64,000 nucleotides of DNA from Akkermansiaceae bacterium (GTDB taxonomy: Bacteria; Verrucomicrobiota; Verrucomicrobiia; Verrucomicrobiales; Akkermansiaceae). The notes under the pieces were generated by a model. It made no database searches. It worked only from the letters and a program-made list of their open reading frames with translations, and was not told where the DNA came from. The position numbers and the translations under genes were made by a program. Each line of letters begins with the position of its first letter. Positions within the stretch are counted from its first letter, which is position 1. Positions 35,712 to 44,046 of the stretch are shown here, one piece after another. The DNA lies in contig CAJJBQ010000001.1 of assembly GCA_905182405.1 (NCBI GenBank), positions 1,116,001 through 1,180,000 of the forward strand. The letters are read 5' to 3'.

Positions 35712-36425
35712 TCAGGAGTCGAGATCGCGCTGGGTGCTTGTGAGGATCGCTCGGTTGTTGCCGCAGGCGATCTGGATCTTTTCCATGAAGTCAGAAATCT
35801 TGACCCTATCTTTAAGAATGAGCCCGTAGCGGAGCTCGCTCATCATCCCGGCTTGCACAGATTCGACGCTGATGAGTTCGATGGCAGCAGTGTGCTCTTC
35901 GAAGATCTTCTCGAATGCGATCGAGTAGTCGATGTCGTTGTTTACCCGGATACGCAACTGGTGGGAGGCACGCTTGGGAGCAAAGGCATCCTTTTTGGAA
36001 ATGAGGTAGATTGCGAGTGTTACGATGACCGTTGTAGCCAGAGTGAGGGGATACTCTCGTGCGCCGACGCCCATTCCCGTGGCCATGGCGAAGAATACAA
36101 AGGCGAGGTCTCGTGACTGACCGAGGTTTCTTCGAAAGCGGATCATCGAGAAAGCGGCGAACATTCCGAAGGCCACGGCTCCGTTCCCATTGACGACCAT
36201 AATCAAAATGGTGGTTACCGTTCCGATGATGATGGTAGTGTGGACGTAGTCCTGTGAGTAACGCGTCCCTTTGTAAGTGCTTTTATAGAGAGCACCAATG
36301 AGAAGCTGGAGCACGAAGCTCATGCACATCGCCAACACCACTTCGAGTGGGCCTGGACCTGCTGAGGTCGATGAGGGAGCGAAGTCGAAGAAATCTTGAA
36401 CGGCGTTTGCGATGGCGTAATCCAT
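35712..36425 (-). CDS. DUF4956 family membrane protein (partner of VTC-type polyphosphate polymerase)
   Basis: 237 residues. The N-terminal two thirds hold about four membrane helices (LAMCMSFVLQLLIGALY, TIIIGTVTTILIMVV, AVAFGMFAAFSMIRFRRN, TLATTVIVTLAIYLI), and FSMIRFRRNLGQSRDLAFVF is the conserved loop of DUF4956. The last 80 residues form a soluble cytoplasmic domain (IRVNNDIDYSIAFEKIFEEH). DUF4956 proteins commonly sit beside VTC-domain polyphosphate polymerases, as here, with the partner gene 63 bases upstream. The pair may make polyphosphate and move it or couple synthesis to the membrane, as the yeast VTC complex does; that is inference. Ends at a terminator. Confidence 0.9.
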   Translation of the reverse strand: MDYAIANAVQDFFDFAPSSTSAGPGPLEVVLAMCMSFVLQLLIGALYKSTYKGTRYSQDYVHTTIIIGTVTTILIMVVNGNGAVAFGMFAAFSMIRFRRNLGQSRDLAFVFFAMATGMGVGAREYPLTLATTVIVTLAIYLISKKDAFAPKRASHQLRIRVNNDIDYSIAFEKIFEEHTAAIELISVESVQAGMMSELRYGLILKDRVKISDFMEKIQIACGNNRAILTSTQRDLDS

Positions 36426-36488
36426 GTTGTGAGACGGTTTTAGTATTGAAGGAGTGTGTGTGAAACAAAAATTGAAATGAAGATGTCA

Positions 36489-37259
36489 CTAGGCGGCGGC
36501 GTGCCCTGTGATTTGGCGGCGGAGGACGGGGTCGATCACTTCCATAGCTCTGCAGAATTTGCTGAAACTGCGGCGCATTAGTTTGATGTCACCAGCGTAT
36601 TCGCGGAACCAAAAGGGAACAGGGCCGATCGATTTTACCTCGAGAATCGATTGATGGGGAGGGATGATATAGTCCTTGAAGCGCTGATCGTCTGGCTGAA
36701 GTTTTAGGATTTCGCTGCGGCACTTGAGGTCAGTATCAAAAGTGATGCGGAGCTGGCCATCGGTCGTCATGAGCGCTTTGCGGTCATAGCGGAGTTGAAT
36801 GGCTGGCTCGAAAAGGCGCCGCTCAATGAGATCGTAAATCTCGGCGATGATCATGCGCTGAGAGCGGGACCATTTACGCTCGATTCGACGGAGAATTTCG
36901 TGGTCGCCTTTAGCGAAGGCGATGGCTTCTTCGACAGGGAGGAAAAGTCGTCGTTTGGCTCCGATTCCGAAGTGCTTGTGCTTGATTTCGATAAATCCGG
37001 TGGGGGAAATCTTCCCACCTTCGGTTCCGTAAATACGGACTCTGATTTTGCGGCGGCTCGCCAAGGAGCGTTGCTTTTCCCAATAGCATTCCCGTGTGGG
37101 AGTTTCGTAATACTGCGTCACGATCGGATAGCAGCCATCGGCGGAGGCCAAGCTATCGACGATGAGTCGGTCGTCCAAATCACTTTCAAATTGGTCCCTG
37201 TCATCAAGCGTGATGAGGTATTTGTATTCTGTGCGGTTAAGGCTCAAAGGTGAAAACAA
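36489..37259 (-). CDS. VTC-domain polyphosphate polymerase
   Basis: 256 residues starting with TTG at 37259; no ATG fits, and the family start NRTEYKYLI follows within a few codons. The tunnel-lining motifs of the VTC4 catalytic domain are present in order: EYKYLI, SRRKIRVRIYG, TGFIEIKHKHFG, QLRYDRKALM, RITFDTDLKCR and SILEVKS with the metal-binding glutamate. In yeast VTC4 this fold transfers the gamma-phosphate of ATP onto a growing polyphosphate chain; bacterial stand-alone copies are assigned the same activity by family. Cytoplasmic, with the DUF4956 membrane partner encoded directly downstream. A PPK2 that can use polyphosphate is encoded at 38421. Confidence 0.9.
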   Translation of the reverse strand: MFSPLSLNRTEYKYLITLDDRDQFESDLDDRLIVDSLASADGCYPIVTQYYETPTRECYWEKQRSLASRRKIRVRIYGTEGGKISPTGFIEIKHKHFGIGAKRRLFLPVEEAIAFAKGDHEILRRIERKWSRSQRMIIAEIYDLIERRLFEPAIQLRYDRKALMTTDGQLRITFDTDLKCRSEILKLQPDDQRFKDYIIPPHQSILEVKSIGPVPFWFREYAGDIKLMRRSFSKFCRAMEVIDPVLRRQITGHAAA

Positions 37260-37348
37260 GTAGGAATTATGTGACGATTGTGTAATAATCGAACTTCAAG
37301 CGTCGAAGACGATCCTGAGCTAATGATTTTCGTTTGAAAAGGAGCTAA

Positions 37349-38182
37349 TCAGTGCAGCTGGTAAGATTTCTCACCATTTCCTAGGAGAATGGCTTCTTGC
37401 TCCGTTTGGGAGAGGGCAGAAACGAGCTCTTGAACCGTTTCGGCCCATGCCTGGTATGAATTGATACGGAGGAGGCAGACTGGCCAGTCGGTACCGAACA
37501 TGACTCGATTAGCGCCGAAAATCTCCAAAGTCTCTTCGAAGTAGGCTCTCACGGTGTCGGGATCAATCTCAGAATCGGCATTGAATTCAGTCACCAAGCC
37601 TGAAAATTTCACTCCGAGAAGGTTGTCGCGTTTTGCCAGTTCCTTCATTCCCTTGCGCCACTCGGGTTGAATCCGGCCATTGTGGGCCTCGGGCTTGGCG
37701 ATGTGATCGACGACGATTCCCAGCTCGGCCTGTCGGTCGATCAGTTTGATGCCGACGGGAAGTTGGCGTTGGAAAAGGAGTAGATCGTAGCGGAGATCGA
37801 GCTCGGGAAGCTTAGCGAGTCCTCGGTGAAAATCGTCTCGGAGGAAAAACTCATCGGGTTCCTCTTGAAGGACGTGACGCACGCCGACAAATTTTGGATG
37901 CGGAGCGAGTCGTTCCAGATCGGCGGCTACGGCATCAGCGACGAGGGGTACCCAGCCGACAACGCCGCGGATGAGTTCACCTTGATCTGCCATCGCGAGG
38001 AGGTCATCGGACTCCTGCGTAATTTGTCGTGCCTGCACCGCGATCGTTCCAGTCACTCCGGCAGCGGAGGTCGCGGCTGCCAGCTCCGGAAGAAGCTGGT
38101 CCTGCTGAAGGGCTGTGTTTTCAGGGATCCAACCGTATTCTTCCGAGGAATATTTCCAAAGGTGGTGGTGGCTATCGAGCAT
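37349..38182 (-). CDS. Amidohydrolase family protein (L-fuconolactonase-like TIM barrel)
   Basis: 277 residues. The N-terminal metal motif is MLDSHHHLWKY, and later landmarks are FVGVRHVLQEEPDEFFL, LGIVVDHIAKPEAHNG, LLGVKFSGLVTEF and RVMFGTDWPVCLL with the conserved aspartate. This is the pattern of the amidohydrolase_2 family that includes L-fuconolactonase and 4-sulfomuconolactonase, so a lactone- or sugar-lactone hydrolysing enzyme is likely. The length is normal. It lies 90 bases upstream of the VTC gene start on the same strand, with no overlap, so a shared transcript with the polyphosphate genes is possible but not indicated by function. Confidence 0.88.
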   Translation of the reverse strand: MLDSHHHLWKYSSEEYGWIPENTALQQDQLLPELAAATSAAGVTGTIAVQARQITQESDDLLAMADQGELIRGVVGWVPLVADAVAADLERLAPHPKFVGVRHVLQEEPDEFFLRDDFHRGLAKLPELDLRYDLLLFQRQLPVGIKLIDRQAELGIVVDHIAKPEAHNGRIQPEWRKGMKELAKRDNLLGVKFSGLVTEFNADSEIDPDTVRAYFEETLEIFGANRVMFGTDWPVCLLRINSYQAWAETVQELVSALSQTEQEAILLGNGEKSYQLH

Positions 38183-38420
38183 GGCGCTGGAAGCTGTCAG
38201 ACAAGAAAAAGGATGTCAAAGCTCCAGTCCGGCAATTGGGAATAGGGGCGCCGTGAGCTCTACGACGCTGGCGATTTGTATTTAGCTGTTAGCGATTTTC
38301 TTCCTTAAGGAGGCGTGCTATCCGTCTTTTTAAAAAGCTAAGGACAAATGTTGAATGGCCCAATAGGAAAATTTCAACAAAGAACATTTTCGTTTTTCGA
38401 CCAAGGCGTTAGAAAAGGTC

Positions 38421-39308
38421 ATGGGAAAAAAGGCTAGGTTTGAAGACTTCCGTATCGACGGTTCGGAACCATTTGATTTGTCGAATCTCCCGACCGACGT
38501 GAAACGGCTTTATGAGGATAAAGAGGACTACAAGGAGAAGTTGGGTGAGCTGACGAAGCAGATCGATTTGCGGCAGCAAGAAATGTATGCGCATGATCGC
38601 TACAGCATGTTGCTTCTCTTTCAGGCTATGGATGCGGCAGGGAAAGATGGCACGATCCGGCGCGCGATCTCGGGTGTCGATCCTCATGGAGTGCGGGTTC
38701 ATTCTTTTAAAAGTCCTAACCACACCGAGCTCGATCACGACTTCCTCTGGCGCACCAGTAAGGTGCTTCCGCGGCGTGGGCACATAACGGTTTTCAATCG
38801 CTCCTACTACGAGGAAGTTCTCATTGTGAGGGTTCATCCGGAGATTCTCACAAAGTATCAACGGGTTCCTGAGGATCTCACTGAGGATCTTTCGCAAGTC
38901 TGGGAGGGGCGTTACCAATCGATCCGTGAACACGAAATTCACCTCGCACGGAACGGCACGCGGGTGATGAAATTTTTCCTCAACGTGAGTAAGGAAGAGC
39001 AATGCCGTCGCTTTGTTGACCGCATCGACCGTCCCGAAAAGAACTGGAAGTTCAACGAGGGCGACGTGAAGGAGCGGGCTTTTTGGGACGACTATATGGA
39101 AGCTTATGAGGACGCGATCAATGCGACTGCTACCAAAGGCTCTCCTTGGTACTGCATTCCGGCCGACAACAAAATGAATATGCGCCTTCTTGTGGCGGCT
39201 GCCATTTTGAATGAAATAAATTCCCTCGACGTCTGCTACCCTGAGGTGAGTGAAGAGCGAAAGAGATCCCTAGCGGAGTTCAGGAAGGATCTGGTGGGAG
39301 ATGATTGA
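38421..39308 (+). CDS. ppk2: Polyphosphate kinase 2 family protein (probable class III)
   Basis: 295 residues. The P-loop is LFQAMDAAGKDGTIRRAIS (Walker A AMDAAGKDGT) and the catalytic lid region FNRSYYEEVLIVRVHPE resembles class III enzymes, which can phosphorylate both AMP and ADP with polyphosphate. Other landmarks: SFKSPNHTELDHDFLWR, FFLNVSKEEQCRRFVDR and PEKNWKFNEGDVKER. The length is that of one-domain PPK2. It would regenerate ADP/ATP from polyphosphate in the cytoplasm. AAAAGG just before the ATG is a good ribosome-binding site. Its closeness to the VTC/DUF4956 pair suggests a local polyphosphate module, with synthesis and use encoded on opposite strands. Confidence 0.93.
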   Translation: MGKKARFEDFRIDGSEPFDLSNLPTDVKRLYEDKEDYKEKLGELTKQIDLRQQEMYAHDRYSMLLLFQAMDAAGKDGTIRRAISGVDPHGVRVHSFKSPNHTELDHDFLWRTSKVLPRRGHITVFNRSYYEEVLIVRVHPEILTKYQRVPEDLTEDLSQVWEGRYQSIREHEIHLARNGTRVMKFFLNVSKEEQCRRFVDRIDRPEKNWKFNEGDVKERAFWDDYMEAYEDAINATATKGSPWYCIPADNKMNMRLLVAAAILNEINSLDVCYPEVSEERKRSLAEFRKDLVGDD

Positions 39309-39579
39309 GATTCGGAATTTGAGGTTTGAACGTTGAGAGATCGGGAAGACTCGAAGTTGGCCGAGAAAGGCCCGGCCAGGGTGTCGAGGTTTTCGCCGCG
39401 GCGTTTTGTAGGATTGCTGCATTTTGAATGCGGGGGAGATGGCTCCCGGGACGGGGTGGAGGTAGCGAACCTTGCCCTGGGCTTCTCCGGCTATCGGATC
39501 GACAAAGGAGAACGCATTGACCTGTCGAAAAAGAGTATCGAAAAGCGTCAAGACGCAAGTGTATGAGAGCTACGATAAT

Positions 39580-39690
39580 CAGAGGCAGCGTAAGACCTCT
39601 GAAAAGAAGCGATGTTCAACCGCTGGATACGCAAAATCGTATGTCCGGTTTTGGGGGAGGGGTGACGGGCGTAATCCCGGGACCCCGACC
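39580..39690 (+). other. Structured element: three consecutive stem-loops, group II intron tail-like
   Basis: Three hairpins follow one another: 39580-39601 (CAGAGG / CCTCTG), 39618-39650 (AACCG ... GGATACG / CGTATGTC ... CGGTT, a bulged two-part stem with a short A-rich loop), and 39659-39686 (GGGGT, CGGG / CCCG, ACCCC). The order and the small bulged hairpin followed by a GC-rich stem and the ACCCCGACCCG end remind me of domains V and VI of bacterial group II introns, but the catalytic AGC triad was not identified. It ends at the sulfatase stop (39697). No T-run follows, so it is not an ordinary terminator. No reverse transcriptase is encoded. The preceding bases 39309-39579 contain no gene I can support. 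Confidence 0.4.
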
Positions 39691-39696
39691 CGCTCG

Positions 39697-41223
39697 TTAG
39701 TCCTTTGAACCCCACCAGGTTTTGTTGGGCTTGAAGTCTGGCTTGAGGAAGTTGGCGTGCTGTTTCTCAAGGCGAGGTTTCTCCTTGCTCGTGACCTGTT
39801 CCAGTTGCTTTTTCTTCTTTTCCGGATCGAAGCGGGGGTCGGGTTGAGGGACCTTTGCACCGACTTCGGTGAGGTGAGCGGTGAGCTCGGTTGAGAGACG
39901 AGTCACGATGTTCGAGTGTCGTTTCGAAACGTCGCTGACTTCGCCGATGTCCTTGGAAACATTGTAGAGTTCTTCCCGACCGTCTTCGTAGTAGCGGATC
40001 AGTTTAAAATCGCCTTTTCGAATGATGCTTGATGGCTCGCCACCTTGGTTGCCATAGTGGGGATAGTGCCAGTAGAGAGTACGGTCGCTTTTCTCACCCC
40101 GAAGAGCGGGGACGAGGGAGCGGCCATCGATATGTTGATTGGGAAGTTGCTTAAGGCCGGCGAGTTCAAGCAAGGTTGGGTAGAAGTCGGTTCCGGTAGC
40201 GAATTGTTCGGAGGTCGAGCCGGGCTTGGTGACTCCTGGAGCGCTGATGTAGAAGGGCTGACGAATGCCACCTTCCCACTGGCGTCCTTTTCCGCCGCGG
40301 AGGGGGAGGCAGGAGGTTGCAAAGGCGTCTCCTGAGGAGACACCGCCATTATCTGAGGTGAAAACGACGATGGTGTTTTGGTCGAGGCCCGCCTTTTTGA
40401 GTCCGTCCAAAACGATGCCGACGGCGTCATCCATCGATTCCATCATGCCGGCATAAATGGGGCAGTCTTGCACCTGGCGGACGGACTTGTTGCGGTCGAC
40501 CTTAAAGCGTTCTTTTGCGAGTCCGGCTTTGGTGGCCTTTTTGCGATACTTTTCCCAGAGCTCCGGAGTGGTTTGGATGGGGCCGTGGACCGAATAGAAG
40601 GAGAGGAAAGCGAAGAAGGGTTTTTCGGAGTCTTTCTTGATGTAGTCGATCGTTTCGTTGGCCAGACGGATGGGGAGCGATTCTCCCGGAGGTCCGTCGG
40701 TGAGGTCGGGGTTTTTGTAAGGGGAGAAGAATCCGCCGGGAGGCGAGCCGCGATGATGGCCGCCTATATTGATCTCGAATCCGTGGTGCTCGGGTTTAGA
40801 TTTCTCGCCTCCGAGGTGCCATTTTCCGGCAAAGAAGGTGCGGTAGCCGCCGTCCTTGAGCGCTTCGGCGACAGTGGTGATATCGGAGGGGAGATTCTGC
40901 AGATATTCTGTAGGAAGGACACGGTCGTTGCGATTCCATTTGGTCCCTGAGGCAGCGCCGATCCAGTCGGTTATCTGAATGCGGGCGGGATATTGGCCGG
41001 ATATGATGGCGGCGCGGGAGGGAGAGCAAACTTGGCAGGCGGAGTAGCCATTAGTGAAGCGCATGCCGGATTTGGCGAGGGCGTCGATGTGGGGCGTCTC
41101 GTGAAAGGTGGAGCCCTCGCAGGAGAGGTCCTTGATGCCAAGGTCATCGGCAAGGATGAAAACGATGTTGGGTTTGGCTGCTACGAGAATAGGCAGGAGG
41201 CAGATCGCAGAGAGAAAGTTCAT
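39697..41223 (-). CDS. Secreted arylsulfatase-type sulfatase (CSPSR motif)
   Basis: About 508 residues from ATG 41223, with a signal peptide (MNFLSAICLLPILVAA). The active-site signature is complete: PNIVFILADDLGIKDLS, then QVCSPSRAAIISGQYPAR with the formylglycine cysteine near residue 66, FAGKWHLGGEKSKPE, SFYSVHGPIQTTPELW, VFTSDNGGVS and PLRGGKGRQWEGGIRQPF. The length is normal. It would cleave sulfate esters of sulfated polysaccharides or their oligomers outside the cytoplasm. It needs the formylglycine-generating enzyme, not present here. The C-terminal 60 residues are lysine-rich (KKKKQLEQ). It is monocistronic, with the structured element just beyond its stop. Confidence 0.95.
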   Translation of the reverse strand: MNFLSAICLLPILVAAKPNIVFILADDLGIKDLSCEGSTFHETPHIDALAKSGMRFTNGYSACQVCSPSRAAIISGQYPARIQITDWIGAASGTKWNRNDRVLPTEYLQNLPSDITTVAEALKDGGYRTFFAGKWHLGGEKSKPEHHGFEINIGGHHRGSPPGGFFSPYKNPDLTDGPPGESLPIRLANETIDYIKKDSEKPFFAFLSFYSVHGPIQTTPELWEKYRKKATKAGLAKERFKVDRNKSVRQVQDCPIYAGMMESMDDAVGIVLDGLKKAGLDQNTIVVFTSDNGGVSSGDAFATSCLPLRGGKGRQWEGGIRQPFYISAPGVTKPGSTSEQFATGTDFYPTLLELAGLKQLPNQHIDGRSLVPALRGEKSDRTLYWHYPHYGNQGGEPSSIIRKGDFKLIRYYEDGREELYNVSKDIGEVSDVSKRHSNIVTRLSTELTAHLTEVGAKVPQPDPRFDPEKKKKQLEQVTSKEKPRLEKQHANFLKPDFKPNKTWWGSKD

Positions 41224-41449
41224 ATCGTTCCAAAACAAACCTTTCTGGCGCGTTCTTTCAAATATGAATTAGTGCTTTGATGCTCAATTACCGATTATCG
41301 GAGCTCGCAATTCTCACATTTAGGAAAAAGTTCCCTGGTTCCCTAAAATCAAAAAGACTCTGCGGCGAGGCGAGTGACAGCGGTTACGCGAGGAGGTAAA
41401 TTGGAGTCTAAGGGCTTCGACGGTGGCTGGATCCAGCGGCTTTTGTAAG

Positions 41450-41947
41450 TTACTCGGCGGCCCGAGTGGCATCAGATCGCATTCTGGCAATCTCGGCTTC
41501 GAGACCTGGCACTTTTTGAGCATCGTCTCTAAAACGTTGCAGCTGGTATTTGAGGTCGCTGTTTTGCTGGTTCAGCGTCTGGACGGTTGCTTTAAGACCA
41601 TCAATTTGGCGCAAGGTGTTTTCCTGGGAGACAAGGATGCTATTGAGGGAATCGACATCTTGTTTGATTCTCGTGGCAAGTCCGTTGGCTGATGGATTGG
41701 AGTTCTGATTAGGGTTCAGATAGATCGAATTTTTTGCCATGCGGGCTTCCTCGATTTGCGCCTTCAATTTGGCGTTTTTCTGATCTTCTTTGCTGTCCTT
41801 CTTGCCGAATTGCTGGGAGATGACAAGGAGGAGGAGGAGGAGGACAGCGGCCCCTATCACGATGCCGGTGATGAGGTTTTGATTGGAGCTAGCGGTCGCC
41901 TGTGAGGACGGTTCGTTCTGGTCTTGGTGATCGTTATCTTCTACCAT
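41450..41947 (-). CDS. Single-helix coiled-coil protein of unknown function
   Basis: 165 residues; no family recognised. A polar N-terminus (MVEDNDHQDQNEPSSQATAS) precedes one membrane helix at about 25-46 (LITGIVIGAAVLLLLLLVIS), followed by a basic patch (KKDSKEDQKNAKLK) and a long helical region with heptads to the end (QENTLRQIDGLKATVQTLNQ, DLKYQLQRFRDDAQKVPGL). Such proteins often act as envelope or division scaffolds, but nothing here proves it. It faces the divergent gene at 42046 and has 226 bases of empty sequence between its stop and the sulfatase start at 41223. Confidence 0.75.
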   Translation of the reverse strand: MVEDNDHQDQNEPSSQATASSNQNLITGIVIGAAVLLLLLLVISQQFGKKDSKEDQKNAKLKAQIEEARMAKNSIYLNPNQNSNPSANGLATRIKQDVDSLNSILVSQENTLRQIDGLKATVQTLNQQNSDLKYQLQRFRDDAQKVPGLEAEIARMRSDATRAAE

Positions 41948-42045
41948 AGAGTTTGGGATTACTGGTGTAGGGCGCGGAGTTTGCGCAAAAAGGTGAAAAT
42001 TGAAATTTAAAAGTCACAGATCTGGAGCGATGCTCCACTGACGAT

Positions 42046-42717
42046 ATGATTGGTAAATTACTCCTAATGAGCGGAATCATTCCCGTTATTGTCTCCGTTT
42101 TCGCCCGGAAGTTCTTCTGTGACCGGACTCTCCGGCGTCATGGAGACGAGACCGTGGCCATCACTGGAAAGGAATTCGCGGAGGCGATCCTCAGTCAGGG
42201 AAAGGTCACAGGAGTGGAGATTGAGGAGAAACGGCGGCCTTTTTTACCGATTGGTCCGGAGCGTTTGGTGATTTCTCCCTCGATTTGCAAATCGAAGAAA
42301 GCCCGGGATGTCGCGGCGGCTGGCTTGCTGGCGGGGCTCGTGCTGATGGCCCGGCGGCAGAAAAAGGTGGTGAGTTGGCGTGCCTGGGCGGTGAAGTTTG
42401 GCTGGGCCATGCCGAGCTTTTCCGTGGTGATCGTGACCTTTGCGACGGTGGCGACCTCGTTGCTTCCATCGATGGCGATTGGCATTGTTTTGGGAATCCT
42501 TGGCTTCGCGGCCTTGGCGCTGTGGTTTACTCTTCCAGTGGAACGTGAGGCAGCGAAAACAGTGGCTCATTTCCTCGATGACACTGCGATTGTGAATCGA
42601 CGCTCCGAAGCGGAGGTTCTCTCCGAATTGGTGAGCGCCCTTGCATGGCAGCGACTGGTTCCTGGTTGTGTCGAGTGGCTCGTTCCAAAGGCTAAACCGA
42701 AGGACGTCTCACCTTGA
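42046..42717 (+). CDS. YugP-like (zinc metallopeptidase 2) membrane protein lacking the HExxH motif
   Basis: 223 residues. The phrase VAITGKEFAEAILSQGKVTGVEIEE, followed by PERLVISPSICKSKKARDVAAAGLLAG, lines up in my reading with the YugP family, where the corresponding region has the HExxH zinc site. Here the site reads VAAAGLLAGL and no HExxH is seen anywhere, so peptidase activity looks lost. Two or three membrane helices remain (FSVVIVTFATVATSL, AIGIVLGILGFAALALWF). The C-terminal helix (EREAAKTVAHFLDDTAIVNR) is family-like. It ends 26 bases inside the converging MFS gene (42692). The assignment is by resemblance; the missing motif is seen directly. Confidence 0.55.
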   Translation: MIGKLLLMSGIIPVIVSVFARKFFCDRTLRRHGDETVAITGKEFAEAILSQGKVTGVEIEEKRRPFLPIGPERLVISPSICKSKKARDVAAAGLLAGLVLMARRQKKVVSWRAWAVKFGWAMPSFSVVIVTFATVATSLLPSMAIGIVLGILGFAALALWFTLPVEREAAKTVAHFLDDTAIVNRRSEAEVLSELVSALAWQRLVPGCVEWLVPKAKPKDVSP

Positions 42718-43936
42718 TCCAGTAAAAGAGGATCAAGGGCAGGAGCATCACGAGGAAAGAGGGCGCGAGCCAAGCGAGGCTTGCCTTGAAATCGTTATCG
42801 ACTCCTTTGAGAAGCGCGGCAAAAAGCAGGCTGGTCATTCCGAAGCCGATATTGAGGGCGAGACCTTTGAAGCTCAGGACGGTGGCGCGTTGTCGGGAGT
42901 CGACCTTGGCATTGAGGTAGTGGGAGGAGAAAAAATTGAGGAGTCCGAAGCTGGCGGAAAAGAGAACGACGACCAAGACGCCGTAGTATTGCCAAGCTTG
43001 GGCAATCCCCAAAAGTCCGAGGAAGGTGAAAACGGAAATCCAGAGGTAGTTGGTGGCGAGACGCCCCTTTTCCACCATGCGCCTGGCGAGACGGGGCATG
43101 AGAATTCCCATGGCAGCAAAACTGGCTCCGATAATTCCAAAGGAACTCTCGGGTAAATCGATAAGGCGATAATATTCCGAATTCATCGTGAGGAAGAGAC
43201 GCACGAGAGTATCGTGGACAAGAGCGGCGAGGATGAGGGCGAAGACGATGGGGGTGCCGATGATCCAGCCGCCGGTCTTGTGGATGCTGGTCCAGAGTGA
43301 GTCGCTGGCGAGGTCTTCCGATTGGGTGACAGGTTCCTTCATCAAGAGGGAAATCGGAAGCGCGATGAGGGCGGAAATGAGAGTGAGGTAGATGGGAAAG
43401 CGGATGGCGGTTTCCTTGGCGAAGTTGGTTCCGAGGAGATTGTTAAGAAAGGAATGATCATAAACGGCGCCGCCGATGAGCATGGCGACGACGAAGGCGC
43501 AGGAGGAGAGCGTCATGAGCCGGGCGAGAACTTTGGGCCACTGGGCTTCTCGTTCTCCCTCAGGGAGTGAGTCGTAGGCAAGGGCTTCGTCGGCTCCACT
43601 TGCGGAAGCTTCTGCGGCGCCGGAGAGGATGCGATTGAGAACCCAAACCCAGAAGATGAGATTGGCATTTCCGAAAGGGACGAAGGCGATGAGGCTCATT
43701 TCCAAAATCATCAAGACCGCGGCGATGATGATCATGGGGCGACGGCCCAATTTATCGGCGAGAGCTCCCGAGGGAACTTCCAGAAGGACAATGGAGACGG
43801 CCCAGATGGCATTCAGAATGGCGAACTGCGCCATCGTGAGACCGTAGTCGAGCTGGAGGACGGCGAAGATCGGGTAGTAGAAACGCGCGTTAAAAAGGAG
43901 CCGGAAGGCAATGAAGAGGGGGATGTTGCGCGGCAC
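42692..43936 (-). CDS. MFS transporter
   Basis: 414 residues, about twelve membrane helices. The N-terminal half has the MFS loop 2-3 motif GALADKLGRRPMIIIAAVLM, and the second half repeats the fold. The start MPRNIPLFIAFRLLFNARF fits families of uncharacterised MFS proteins. The 3' end overlaps the converging YugP-like gene by 26 bases. Downstream genes run the other way, so it is probably transcribed alone or from the intergenic 43937-44046. The substrate is unknown; drug efflux and sugar export are both possible. Confidence 0.9.
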   Translation of the reverse strand: MPRNIPLFIAFRLLFNARFYYPIFAVLQLDYGLTMAQFAILNAIWAVSIVLLEVPSGALADKLGRRPMIIIAAVLMILEMSLIAFVPFGNANLIFWVWVLNRILSGAAEASASGADEALAYDSLPEGEREAQWPKVLARLMTLSSCAFVVAMLIGGAVYDHSFLNNLLGTNFAKETAIRFPIYLTLISALIALPISLLMKEPVTQSEDLASDSLWTSIHKTGGWIIGTPIVFALILAALVHDTLVRLFLTMNSEYYRLIDLPESSFGIIGASFAAMGILMPRLARRMVEKGRLATNYLWISVFTFLGLLGIAQAWQYYGVLVVVLFSASFGLLNFFSSHYLNAKVDSRQRATVLSFKGLALNIGFGMTSLLFAALLKGVDNDFKASLAWLAPSFLVMLLPLILFYWIKVRRPSV

Positions 43937-44046
43937 GGGAAAAAGGAGAGAAATTCAAAATAAATTCAAATTCGAGAAACAAGAAACGGAAGACGGGGAG
44001 CCGAGAGATGGGGAGTTTTTTTCGGGGAGTCCTTTTCCTCTCCTTT

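Noticed and set aside
39279..39860. Several 77-93-codon frames around 39.3-39.8 kb
   Set aside because: They mutually overlap on both strands and cross the stem-loop array and the sulfatase 3' end; no start signal or motif.
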